Part shown: positions 1 to 9,047 of the stretch, piece after piece
Position numbering within the stretch: position 1 is the stretch's first letter
Layout: every line of letters begins with the position of its first letter
Source: Acidobacteriota bacterium
Lineage (GTDB): Bacteria; Acidobacteriota; Terriglobia; Terriglobales; Acidobacteriaceae
Assembly: GCA_021780415.1 (NCBI GenBank)
Contig: JAJXYW010000291.1
Span: 1-17,589 of the forward strand
Reading direction: 5' to 3'
DNA length: 17,589 nucleotides
Notes under the pieces: generated by a model
Seen by the model: the letters and a program-made list of their open reading frames with translations, nothing else
Database searches by the model: none
Told to the model about the DNA's origin: nothing
Position numbers and translations under genes: made by a program

Positions 1-826
1 CCAGCGCCTCAATCCGGTCGCGCTGATTCTTGTACGCGCTCATCAACTGCGTGCGCCGCTCTTCCTTCAGCTCCTGATACTTCTCATAGTTACCGTGGTA
101 CACATGCATCCGCTTGTTCCACACCTCAACCGTCTTGTTCACCGTCACGTCGAGAAAGTACCGGTCATGCGAGATCAGCACAAACGCATTCTCGTAGTTG
201 TGCAGATAATCCTCAAGCCAGTTCCGCGACTCCAGATCCAGGTGATTCGTCGGCTCATCCAGCAGCAGCAGCGAGGGCTTTTGCAGCAGCAGCTTCGCCA
301 GCGCAATGCGCATCTGCCATCCGCCAGAGAACTCCTCCGTCCGCCGCGCCCAGTCTTCCTTCGTAAATCCCAGCCCGCCCAGCACCGCACCCACCTGCGA
401 GTCCAGCGTGTAAATATCGTGATGATGCAGCAGCTCCGCAATCTCTGAATACCGATCCGCCGCCGCCGCATACTCCCGCGACTTCGGGTCCGTATCGCTC
501 AGCACATGCGTCAGTGCCTCCTGCTCGGTCTCCATATCGCGCAGCTCGTCAAACACCGACAGGCACTCCTCGAACACCGACCGCCCCGACAGCGCCAGCC
601 CATCCTGCGGCAGGTAGCCCAGCGTCATGCCCTTGATGTGCGTGCGCTGCCCATAGTCCAGCGTCTCAATCCCCGCCAGAATCTTCAGCAGCGTAGACTT
701 GCCCGTACCATTGCCGCCGACCAGGCCCGTGCGTTCATTAGGCGTGACCAGCCAATTAACATCTTCGAAGAGGAGTTTGTGGCCGTATCGCTTACCGGCG
801 CCAGAGAGTTGAAGCATCACCTCCAT
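1..826 (-). CDS. ABC-F family ATP-binding protein, N-terminal part (cut by window edge)
   Basis: ABC-F proteins are soluble tandem ATPases without membrane domains that act on the ribosome, in translation-factor or antibiotic-protection roles. The visible 275 residues hold the complete first ATPase domain and the start of the inter-domain linker. Seen in order: Walker A GGNGTGKS (about 37-44), GYLPQD, the signature FSGGW, Walker B LLLLDEPTNHLD with D190/E191, and the switch histidine H220 in ISHDRYFLD. The last segment (HGNYEKYQELKEERR) is the usual entry to the charged helical linker. The second ATPase domain lies outside the window. The start is the ATG at 826; an in-frame ATG at 817 is also possible. 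The gene runs in the same direction as the hydrolase at 1115-2356, 288 bp away, with a repeat array between them. The family is certain; the subfamily (Uup, YheS, EttA and so on) cannot be settled from half the protein. Confidence 0.93.
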   Translation of the reverse strand, partial: MEVMLQLSGAGKRYGHKLLFEDVNWLVTPNERTGLVGGNGTGKSTLLKILAGIETLDYGQRTHIKGMTLGYLPQDGLALSGRSVFEECLSVFDELRDMETEQEALTHVLSDTDPKSREYAAAADRYSEIAELLHHHDIYTLDSQVGAVLGGLGFTKEDWARRTEEFSGGWQMRIALAKLLLQKPSLLLLDEPTNHLDLESRNWLEDYLHNYENAFVLISHDRYFLDVTVNKTVEVWNKRMHVYHGNYEKYQELKEERRTQLMSAYKNQRDRIEAL

Positions 827-948
827 TTTCTCATCCCACCCCCGCCACCCACCATGCAGTTCGGAGACAGCAAGCCCCGCCTCGTCTCCATCACCGCCGC
901 TCCCACCCCTTTTCGCCGTCATCCACAGCGCAGCAAAGGACCCCTGCC

Positions 949-1114
<166 letters not shown>

Positions 1115-2356
1115 CTAGCCTCTCCCCCCCCGCAACCGCTTAAACGCCCCCCAGACAAACGACCCCAGATACCACCCATCCAGATACTTATACGGCGTCT
1201 CTCCAGTCGTATAGTGCCCACACGGCAGCACCTTGGCGACAAAATCCACGCCGTGCGCCGCAAACTGCCGCAGCACCTCCCGCGAGTACCTCACCACGAA
1301 CGTCAGATCATACGGTGCATACACCACCAGCGTCCGTCGCGGCAGGTCACCCTCCCACCGGGCCGCGCCCGTCGCCGCAAACGCCTTCATAAAGCTCATC
1401 GGGCTCACCCCGGCAAACATCTCCCGCGTCTGATCCTGCGTCAACCCCTCACGCTCAAACGCCGTCTTCACATGCCGAGTGCTCTGCCCGGTCCACACCA
1501 CATCCCCAAACTGCGTACTCGCATGGTTGAACGCGCACACTCTCAGCCTCGGGTCCATCGCCGCGGCGATAAACCCATAAGCGCTTCCCAAACTCGTCCC
1601 CAGCACGCCAAACTGCTCATATCCCTGCGCCTCCAGCCAGTCCACGCAGCTCCTGATATCCCCCACCGCCTGCCTGCACGCGGCAATCGTCCGTCCCACA
1701 TTCGCACTCACCGCATAGTCCGACCGCTCCAACTCCGCCGGCCGCCGCACATCGTGATAAGGCTTCGACAGCCGCAGGCATGAGATCCCAAACCGGTTGA
1801 ACATCTCGCACAGCACATTATGCGAGAACGCGTCAGCATTCCACTGCGGCATCACGATCATCGCCTGCTTGGGCCTCGGCCTCCCTCCGCCGTCTCCCTG
1901 TCTTCGGTCTACTGCCTGCTCCACCGGATACCACCGCGCATTCACCGTATCGTTCTCCGGATACCCCGACCCCACCGCCGACGTAAACCTCAAAAACGGT
2001 TCCTTCCTCAGCTCCCCGACCTCAGCCCGCCGCTGCCATTCGCGTTCCTGCTCCAGCGTCTCCGGCCGCACATTGGTCGGATACAGCGCCGGAAAGTGTT
2101 GCTCCAGGCGAAAGTCCGTCGGCGTCCGATAGTCGAAGAACGCATGCGGCTCAGCGACAATCCGCTCATTCAGCGCAATCATCGCCTCCAGCCCCGACAC
2201 CTCTCCTCGCTCGACCCTCCCCGCGGCCTCATCCCCTCCAAAGTCCGCCAGATGCTCGAACCCCCACTCCAACGGCCGTTCCACCCGATTCATATCCCGA
2301 GTCGTAAGCGCCGTCTCCCACGCCACCATCCACTTCTCATAAAGCCCAGCAAGCAT
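1115..2356 (-). CDS. Alpha/beta hydrolase, ABHD18/DUF2048-like
   Basis: This is a 413-residue predicted cytoplasmic serine hydrolase with no signal peptide. The nucleophile elbow is G-T-S-L-G with Ser255. The likely acid is Asp350 (VVYAPYDLTF) and the likely base His381 (LPCGHYTTG), giving the normal nucleophile-acid-histidine order. The N-terminal segment LYEKWMVAWE...RPLEWGFEHL resembles the family described as ABHD18/DUF2048; that assignment is from memory of the family pattern. The substrate is unknown. The start at 2356 has GGAAGG almost touching the ATG, so the start at Met10 remains possible. The stop codon is immediately followed by the hexamer array on the transcribed strand, so its mRNA would carry the repeat in its 3' region. 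Confidence 0.85.
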   Translation of the reverse strand: MLAGLYEKWMVAWETALTTRDMNRVERPLEWGFEHLADFGGDEAAGRVERGEVSGLEAMIALNERIVAEPHAFFDYRTPTDFRLEQHFPALYPTNVRPETLEQEREWQRRAEVGELRKEPFLRFTSAVGSGYPENDTVNARWYPVEQAVDRRQGDGGGRPRPKQAMIVMPQWNADAFSHNVLCEMFNRFGISCLRLSKPYHDVRRPAELERSDYAVSANVGRTIAACRQAVGDIRSCVDWLEAQGYEQFGVLGTSLGSAYGFIAAAMDPRLRVCAFNHASTQFGDVVWTGQSTRHVKTAFEREGLTQDQTREMFAGVSPMSFMKAFAATGAARWEGDLPRRTLVVYAPYDLTFVVRYSREVLRQFAAHGVDFVAKVLPCGHYTTGETPYKYLDGWYLGSFVWGAFKRLRGGRG

Positions 2357-2719
2357 CCTTCCAGTCTACCGTCCACCACCAGTAACTTCTGTGATCCCCG
2401 CCCCTCTCCAACCCGCCAACCCTCCGGAAGTCCTCTCGTATCAGGCGATCAAGCCGCGGTCAACGCCCCCACTCCCGCCCCGTTTCGGCGTTCCGGTGCC
2501 AGCTCCGCCATCACCCGCTGCCCGTAAGTCCTTGCATTTCAATCCCTAAAACGAAAGTATCGTCTACCCAACCCATCTGTTGCCTTTTGTGCATCCAAAG
2601 GTGCATATCCTGCCACAGCCCACGCTGTGAGCCTTGGTGGCGGGGAATACGGTCGCGATCCAAACCCGTTCGGAAGCCGCAAGACCGGTTATCTCAAGTG
2701 AAAGAAATGGAGTAATGCA
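2357..2719. other. Intergenic region between divergent genes, no gene seen
   Basis: This stretch separates the minus-strand hydrolase from the plus-strand OmpA-like gene and should hold both promoters. A weak candidate for the plus-strand gene is TTGCAT (2532-2537) followed by an A/T-rich stretch near 2555-2560, but the -10 match is poor. An imperfect inverted pair (TGCATCC and GGTGCA near 2591-2606) is present. I see no convincing open reading frame, RNA gene or terminator. Confidence 0.4.
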
Positions 2720-3664
2720 ATGCAAATTAAGCAGCGGCTCACAACTACATGTAGCTTGGCAATGTCTTTGGCGATGCTCGCGTCGCTCGGCCTTACAGCG
2801 CGTGCCCAGGAAGCGACCATCGAAGGCCTCGTCATCGGCAGATCCGGCCCATCCATGTCGGTCAGAACGTCCGACACCCCCCGCCTCACCGTCCTTCTGT
2901 CGGACACCACCAAGGCAACCGAAAAGGGTGGCTTCCTTGGTCTCGATCGCAAAAACCTCGGCATCGCAGCCCTGGTTCCCGGCCTGTCCGTCAAGGTCCA
3001 GGGCGCCTACAACTCCGATCACCAGCTCGTGGCCAACAAGGTCCTCTTCTCGCGCAGCTCTCTGGCCGTCGCCAAGCAGATTGATGCCGGCCTGAACCCG
3101 GTCAACGAGCAGGTCGCGGCTCAGCAGGATCAGCTCAAGAGTGATCAGAAGGACATCGAGCAAAGCCAGCAGGACATCGCGAAGAACTCACAGGACATCG
3201 GCACCACCCAGCAAGGTCTTGCAGCGACCAACGTCGCCACAGCAAACAATGCCCAGGGTCTCGGCCACGCCAATCAGCGTCTCGGCGCACTTGACCAGTA
3301 CGAAACCAAGGGCAGCCTGACCATCACCTTCGCCAACGGTAAATCCACCGTCACCCCGAAGGACAAGCAGGCTCTCACCGACTTCGTCACCGCGGCCGCC
3401 AACACACCCGGATACATGATCGAGGTCCAGGGCTACGCCTCGCCCGTCGGCCCCGCCGCCCTGAATCAGCGGCTCAGCTCCGAGCGTGCTGACGCCGTCC
3501 TCGCCATCATCCAGCAGACCGGCGTCGTTCCCATGACCCGAATCCTTGCGCCCGCCGCCATGGGCACCACCAACCCCGTCTCCACCGATCACACACGCAG
3601 CGCCATGGCCCAGGACCGCCGCGTCGTCGTGACCGTCGTCGTCAACAAGGGCATCACCGGCTAA
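2720..3664 (+). CDS. Exported OmpA-domain protein with heptad-repeat stalk
   Basis: This 314-residue envelope protein has three visible parts. Residues 1-29 are a signal peptide ending in ARA before Gln30. Residues 31-110 form a beta-rich module (TIEGLVIGRSG...LTVLLSDTTKATEKGG...VKVQGAYNSDHQLVANKV) resembling DUF5666-like domains. Residues 125-188 are a glutamine/asparagine-rich segment with a hydrophobic residue every seven positions, predicted to be a coiled coil. Residues about 197-310 are an OmpA-type domain with GYASPVG...NQRLSSERADAV and the terminal RRVVVTVV. In OmpA domains that bind peptidoglycan, an Asp lies in the GHTD motif; here Ser241 takes its place while Arg256 is kept. A GGAG ribosome site 7 bases before the ATG supports the start. 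A terminator follows at 3743. It probably links the outer envelope to the wall (inference). Confidence 0.88.
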   Translation: MQIKQRLTTTCSLAMSLAMLASLGLTARAQEATIEGLVIGRSGPSMSVRTSDTPRLTVLLSDTTKATEKGGFLGLDRKNLGIAALVPGLSVKVQGAYNSDHQLVANKVLFSRSSLAVAKQIDAGLNPVNEQVAAQQDQLKSDQKDIEQSQQDIAKNSQDIGTTQQGLAATNVATANNAQGLGHANQRLGALDQYETKGSLTITFANGKSTVTPKDKQALTDFVTAAANTPGYMIEVQGYASPVGPAALNQRLSSERADAVLAIIQQTGVVPMTRILAPAAMGTTNPVSTDHTRSAMAQDRRVVVTVVVNKGITG

Positions 3665-3742
3665 CCCCGTTCTCCTAACGACGATGCCACGATCCGCCTC
3701 ATAACTCACAGCGAACCGAAAGCATCCCACAACCCTCAACCA

Positions 3743-3792
3743 CTGGCGATCGTGCAACGAGCCCACCGGCTCACCACGATCGCCAGGTTTTT
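3743..3792 (+). terminator. Intrinsic terminator after the OmpA-like gene
   Basis: A perfect 12-bp stem (CTGGCGATCGTG at 3743-3754 with CACGATCGCCAG at 3775-3786) encloses a second 5-bp stem (GAGCC 3759-3763 with GGCTC 3768-3772). A run of five T follows at 3788-3792. It lies about 80 bases past the stop codon on the plus strand. The stem, G+C content and T run all fit Rho-independent termination. Confidence 0.8.
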
Positions 3793-3846
3793 GCACCCAA
3801 CGATCGGCGGGCTCAACTATCGCTACCGCGGCAACCGCTCATTCGC

Positions 3847-4084
<238 letters not shown>

Positions 4085-4087
4085 GTT

Positions 4088-4149
4088 GTCATTCCGCAGC
4101 GAAGCGGAGGAATCCGCTTCTCACCCCGGCGACCACACCCCATGGCAAT
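4088..4149 (+). repeat. Long GTCAT element, copy C
   Basis: This copy carries the stem ATTCC (4091-4095) with GGAAT (4109-4113) and an alternative inner pairing CCGC/GCGG. By eye it aligns without gaps to 12702-12763 over 62 positions with 11 differences. The match continues past the hairpin into GCGAC-C-ACACC and ATGGCAAT. It sits directly at the right end of hexamer array 2 and just before the stop of the minus-strand gene at 4155. Confidence 0.78.
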
Positions 4150-4154
4150 CCACC

Positions 4155-4775
4155 TTAATTGCCCGAACTCACCTTCTCCGTAGCCAGCTTGCGCAACTCC
4201 GCCGCCGCCTCCATCTTCGCCGCCGATTGCTCCGCCACATCCTTCACCGAATCTCTCACAATCAGCTTCACGTCGTGGCCATGCGTGAACATATTGCCCA
4301 TATGGTGTTTCGACGATCCCTGCACCGTCTGCAGCCACACCGTCTTTCCGGCCGCGTCCTTCACCGTCCACTCCAGAAACACATCCATCTCACGATTCGC
4401 GAACGCGAACGAAGAGGTCGTCGCATGCGTGTCGGCGAACTTCGGAATCAGCACAAGCTGCCCATCGGTGGAAGCTGGCGGCGCAGCCACCACAGTCAGG
4501 TTCGCAAACGCCGGCTTCAGCGCGGGCTCCAGCTCCGTGCAGGCCAGCTTGCCTACGTCAAAGCTCTCCCTGCCTGTAGTCCAGATCGACCCTTGCTTGA
4601 ACACCGTCGCGCAGAACTCCGGCGTCAGCACCAGAACCGCATTGAGCGGAAGTTTCGCCTCCGCAGGTACAGCAGCCGGCACCGCCGCAGGTGCCTGCGC
4701 CCGCACCCTCGGGACACTCGCCGATAGCAGCACAACGCAGCCAAGAAACCCTGCAAGCTTATTGAGTCTCGTCAT
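4155..4775 (-). CDS. Exported protein of unknown function
   Basis: The protein has 206 residues. The N-terminus MTRLNKLAGFLGCVVLLSAS...VRA before Gln is a clear signal peptide, so it is probably periplasmic or surface-located. The remainder has alternating beta-type segments (LNAVLVLTPEFC, GQLVLIPKFADT, REMDVFLEWTVKDAAGKTVWLQTVQG) and a helical C-terminus (DSVKDVAEQSAAKMEAAAELRKLATEK). The arrangement loosely recalls small envelope proteins such as YajG or LptE-like lipoproteins, but there is no lipobox and I do not assign a family. The start at 4775 is chosen over an upstream in-frame ATG because it begins the signal peptide and has a GAGGAG site 8 bases away. That site overlaps the TGA stop of the upstream gene, 11 bases off, so the two are probably co-transcribed and coupled. 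Confidence 0.8.
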   Translation of the reverse strand: MTRLNKLAGFLGCVVLLSASVPRVRAQAPAAVPAAVPAEAKLPLNAVLVLTPEFCATVFKQGSIWTTGRESFDVGKLACTELEPALKPAFANLTVVAAPPASTDGQLVLIPKFADTHATTSSFAFANREMDVFLEWTVKDAAGKTVWLQTVQGSSKHHMGNMFTHGHDVKLIVRDSVKDVAEQSAAKMEAAAELRKLATEKVSSGN

Positions 4776-4786
4776 CGCAATACTCC

Positions 4787-5380
4787 TCAGAAATCTAACT
4801 TCAGCACCGACGTTCTGTCCGACCCGGCCCATGCAATCGGGAATTGAATATGAATCTTCGGCCGTGTCCCTTTTTTGGGAATCGGAAGATACAGGAATCC
4901 ATGCACCGTCTCGCCAGCCGAAATCGTTCCGCTCTGCAACTCCCGCACCACCATGTTCTGCTTCACCTGCGAAGCATCCTCCGCCAGCCCCATGGCAATG
5001 AACGGTCCAATAAAAGGAATCGCTCCAGTGGTCGTGATGGCCACCTTCTGCCCCACCGAATTCTCCTTCGGAGCTGCCTTGCCGGGGTCGCCCACGCCAT
5101 ACGAGATCCCTCCTTTATCCAGCAGCAGGCTATCGGACTTCGACCGGTTGTGAACCACCACCATCACCGGAAGAAATCCTTGGGGGGATAACGACGTATG
5201 GAAGTACGTCATTTGATCCTCGTCTGACTCCACCAACTCAAGCCCGATGGACACATCGTCCTGTCGCGCCGAGATGCTGCAATCACCCGGTCGCCGCACC
5301 GGATAGTCGGGAAACTTCTGTGCTCCCTGGACCGGCATCACCCATGCAAGAAGCATCAGCCCGCAGAAACTCTTCATCAT
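4787..5380 (-). CDS. Exported protein of unknown function, first gene of a pair
   Basis: The protein has 197 residues with an N-terminal signal peptide (MMKSFCGLMLLAWVMPVQG). The mature part contains beta-rich stretches and a hydrophobic loop, AIPFIGPFIAMGLAEDA, about two thirds in. This is followed by MVVRELQSGTISAGETVHGFLYLPIPKKG and a closing beta segment. That ending looks like an exported immunoglobulin-like or lipocalin-like fold, but I do not recognise a named family. Either of two adjacent ATG codons (5380 or 5377) may be the start, and the ribosome site is weak. The stop codon forms part of the ribosome site of the next gene (4775), which suggests that the two products act together in the envelope. 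Confidence 0.75.
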   Translation of the reverse strand: MMKSFCGLMLLAWVMPVQGAQKFPDYPVRRPGDCSISARQDDVSIGLELVESDEDQMTYFHTSLSPQGFLPVMVVVHNRSKSDSLLLDKGGISYGVGDPGKAAPKENSVGQKVAITTTGAIPFIGPFIAMGLAEDASQVKQNMVVRELQSGTISAGETVHGFLYLPIPKKGTRPKIHIQFPIAWAGSDRTSVLKLDF

Positions 5381-5589
5381 TGTGTCGTTCCATATGGAGC
5401 AATCTTTGCAACACCCTACCAGCCGCCGATCCCTCTGGCAACAACATTACTGACTCATCCACCATACCGATTACCGGCTCCCAGCACCCCACACAACCCT
5501 ACCCATCCGTTTTTCCCACCCCCACAACCGAAATCCGTGCTGAGAGTACCATCGTGCAGCCCAACATTGCGTTGAGAGTGACCTGAAAC

Positions 5590-6726
5590 TCACACCCGCC
5601 GCGCCCGAATCCCGCATAAAATCTCATACGAAATCGTCCCGCACCACCGTGCATGGTCGTCCGCCGTCACGCCTTCGCCCAGCACCACCACCTCATCCCC
5701 CACCGCAACCCCAGCAATATCAGTCACATCCACGGTGGTCAAATTCATCGACACCCGGCCCACCACCGCCGCACGCCGGCCGCCTATCATCACCCATCCA
5801 TCCCCCACCCCTGACGACGCCGTCCGCCGCAGCCCATCCGCATATCCGACCGGAATCAAAGCCAACCGCATCAATGACTTAGCCGTAAACGTAGCCCCAT
5901 ATCCCACCGTCTCGCCCGTCCCAATCTCCCGCACCCCAATCACCCGCGTCTTCCACGTCAACACCGGCTTTACCAGCTCTCCAAGCCTACCCGTATCTAT
6001 AGGCAAACAATAGCCATACAGCGCAATCCCCGGCCGCACCATCACCTTCGCCCCAACCTCCGCAGCCAGCTCCCGCAGCCACCCCAGCGTCCCCCCTTCA
6101 TCCACCGCCGACGTCGCCGCCACATGCAACCACTCCGGCCTAATCCCTTTCCCCACAACCACTTGAAGCGCATCATCAAATCTCTCTCGCTGCCTGGCCG
6201 TGACCCACGACCCCGCCATCTCTGCCGAACTCAGATGCGACATCACCCCCTCGCAAACCACCCATTTCGACCCTGCCAGTCGCTCCGCAACCTCCGCAAC
6301 TCCCTCCAAATCAACACCTTGCCGACACATCCCCGTATCGATCTCCAAATGCACCCGCACCACCTGGCCTGCTGCCTCCGCTGCTCGTTCCAGCATCGCC
6401 ACATGCTCCAAAGTCCATACCGCCGGCGTCAGCTCATAGGCAACAACATCCCTGCAATCAACCTCTTGCAGCCCACACATCACCAGCACGCGCACCCCGT
6501 CCCCGACCACACCCCGAACCCTTGCCCCCTCCTCAAAATCGGCGACCCCCAGCCACCGCACCCCCGCATCCACCAGTATCCGCGCCACAAACGCAGCATC
6601 ATGCCCATAAGCATTGGCTTTTATGACCCCCAGCACCTCCGCACCCCCGCCAACAGAGGCGATTGCCTGCACCGCGCGCAGGTTTTCCACCAGCCGCGTC
6701 CCCGAAACCTCAACCCAACTCTTCAC
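5590..6726 (-). CDS. alr: Alanine racemase
   Basis: This PLP enzyme interconverts L- and D-alanine to supply D-alanine for peptidoglycan. The 378-residue product has the PLP lysine Lys36 in VIKANAYGH, the DTGM.R motif with Arg135, RPGIALYGY, and the second catalytic base Tyr276 in GYGATF. The usual MDQ.VDV motif reads M327-N-L-T-T-V-D-V. Two positions differ from the Bacillus-type enzyme. Glu128 stands where the carbamylated lysine (Lys129) normally lies in HLK.DTGM, and Asn328 replaces the conserved Asp. The GTG at 6726 is chosen because it begins the typical MKSWVEVSG-like N-terminus and places the active-site residues at family positions. An upstream TTG at 6786 would add 20 untypical residues, and the ribosome site is weak for both. 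The gene lies downstream of the MepK-like gene in the same direction. Confidence 0.93.
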   Translation of the reverse strand: MKSWVEVSGTRLVENLRAVQAIASVGGGAEVLGVIKANAYGHDAAFVARILVDAGVRWLGVADFEEGARVRGVVGDGVRVLVMCGLQEVDCRDVVAYELTPAVWTLEHVAMLERAAEAAGQVVRVHLEIDTGMCRQGVDLEGVAEVAERLAGSKWVVCEGVMSHLSSAEMAGSWVTARQRERFDDALQVVVGKGIRPEWLHVAATSAVDEGGTLGWLRELAAEVGAKVMVRPGIALYGYCLPIDTGRLGELVKPVLTWKTRVIGVREIGTGETVGYGATFTAKSLMRLALIPVGYADGLRRTASSGVGDGWVMIGGRRAAVVGRVSMNLTTVDVTDIAGVAVGDEVVVLGEGVTADDHARWCGTISYEILCGIRARRV

Positions 6727-6805
6727 CCAACCATTATCAACGCAGAAGCAACAGGGAGCATCCTTCCGACCGCCATCAGCTCTCAACTATCAGACACACA
6801 AGGAC

Positions 6806-7486
6806 TTAATCTTCGCTCCGACCAGTAAACGTCCACCGCCGAACCGGCCCCACGTCCACATGCACAAACTGGCTCCGCGGATAATATCCCACCCCGCCCT
6901 CCCCTAAACTCAGCGCCACATCCCTCAGCACCCGCGTCCCCACCCCTGGCACGCGGATGTCAATTGCTTTAGCCTGAACATGTTGCGAGTTCTTAGCCAC
7001 GCCTGTATGCCTTCCCCGCGTCCTCAGGAAATTGTTCGTCCACGGCGTCCGATACCCGCAAACAATATCGATGACCTCATCCGGCCGCCCCAGTCGAGCC
7101 ATCAGGTTGTGCAGCACATCGAACTCCCGCGGATCATACGCCTTCTCGTCCTGTGTCCGGCTATCCCTAAGAAAATAATCAAGTTTATCAATCGCCGTCG
7201 GAACATACGTGTCCCCAATCCGATACACCACGTCGATCGTCTCCCCCGAATGCAGGTGGCGCAGTCTCAGTACATATTTCTCCCCATCCTCCGGCACCGC
7301 CGCCTCATCGGCCGGCAACACCCCCGGCTCCAACAGCGCAGCATGGATCATCCTCACCGGAGGTCGCAACCGCGCCCGTGCCCGCACCCTTGGGCCACCC
7401 GCCGACACCGCCTGACATGCAAACAGCATCAGCCCCACCGAGATCCCCATCCAAATCCGCCTGTACGACGTTTGCAGAGCCCCCAC
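6806..7486 (-). CDS. DUF882/MepK-like murein endopeptidase (YcbK family)
   Basis: This is an exported peptidoglycan hydrolase of the M15-related DUF882 family; E. coli MepK cleaves meso-DAP cross-links. From a GTG at 7486 the 226-residue product starts with VGALQTSYRRIWMGISVGLMLFACQAVSA, a convincing signal peptide cleaved after Ala29. The catalytic domain contains CGYRTPWTNNFLR, zinc-ligand candidates His169 and Asp176 in SQHVQAKAIDIR, and His209 in FVHVDVG. The start is uncertain. The frame stays open to a TTG at 7663 (ATG at 7630), but the extra residues look non-coding and would bury the signal peptide. An ATG at 7450 is the other option. The gene lies directly upstream of the alanine racemase gene, and both serve the cell wall. 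Confidence 0.85.
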   Translation of the reverse strand: MGALQTSYRRIWMGISVGLMLFACQAVSAGGPRVRARARLRPPVRMIHAALLEPGVLPADEAAVPEDGEKYVLRLRHLHSGETIDVVYRIGDTYVPTAIDKLDYFLRDSRTQDEKAYDPREFDVLHNLMARLGRPDEVIDIVCGYRTPWTNNFLRTRGRHTGVAKNSQHVQAKAIDIRVPGVGTRVLRDVALSLGEGGVGYYPRSQFVHVDVGPVRRWTFTGRSED

Positions 7487-7849
7487 AAAAGAACGAAAAG
7501 AAACATGATGCTGAATCAACGGTGAATCTCCACAGCGAGGGAGCCCCTCGAGAATGCGCGCAACAGAATGACCTTTGGCGAATCGGATTTCGTTTATGCC
7601 ATTGTGCTCCTTCGATTCTACCTCTTCCATCGACGCCCGTCTGTCCCGCCGCAGCCGCGCCAACGAATCCCCGCCGTTCGCGTTACCATCTAAAGAGCAG
7701 ATGCATTACACCAGCGCAAATCCGGTGACCACTCCCCGCGTGACGACGCGTCACGACTTTGCCTAGCTACGCCCACCCGCGTCCCTTCCTCCCCGCTCTA
7801 TTCTCCACACTCTATCCGCTACACTCTGCGACTCCGCAGGAGGACCTTT
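7487..7849. other. Divergent intergenic region between the MepK-like gene and prfA
   Basis: This lower-G+C stretch should hold both promoters. On the minus strand an AAGGAG ribosome site (7612-7607) precedes a minimal frame ATG-GCA-TAA (7602-7594), out of frame with the endopeptidase. On the plus strand an AGGAGG site sits at 7838-7843. A short palindrome lies at 7739-7755. I see no further gene that I would defend. Confidence 0.4.
7739..7755. promoter_or_regulatory. Short perfect palindrome, possible operator
   Basis: CGTGACG (7739-7745) and CGTCACG (7749-7755) are inverted copies around ACG. The site lies about 95 bases upstream of the release-factor start, in a divergent promoter region, which suits a dimeric regulator or a leader hairpin. 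No regulator gene is nearby, so the role is a guess. Confidence 0.3.
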
Positions 7850-8920
<1,071 letters not shown>

Positions 8921-9047
8921 ATCAGCAACGAAGAGAGAGTAAGGAGCAGCTCCCCTATCGCTCATTACTCCCTGCCCTCTTCTCCAACTAGGTGCCCCCT
9001 GCGTCAAATCACAGCGACGGTCGGCACCGCCGGGTTATCCTCGCCGA

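Noticed and set aside
2357..2719. Possible remnant gene or attachment site in the intergenic region
   Set aside because: No frame shows a recognisable protein fragment, and there is no tRNA end or direct repeat to mark an integration site.
8930..8982. Intrinsic terminator after prfA
   Set aside because: Nested arms GAAGAG/CTCTTC and AGTAA/TTACT are present, but there is no T run and the stems are short and interrupted.
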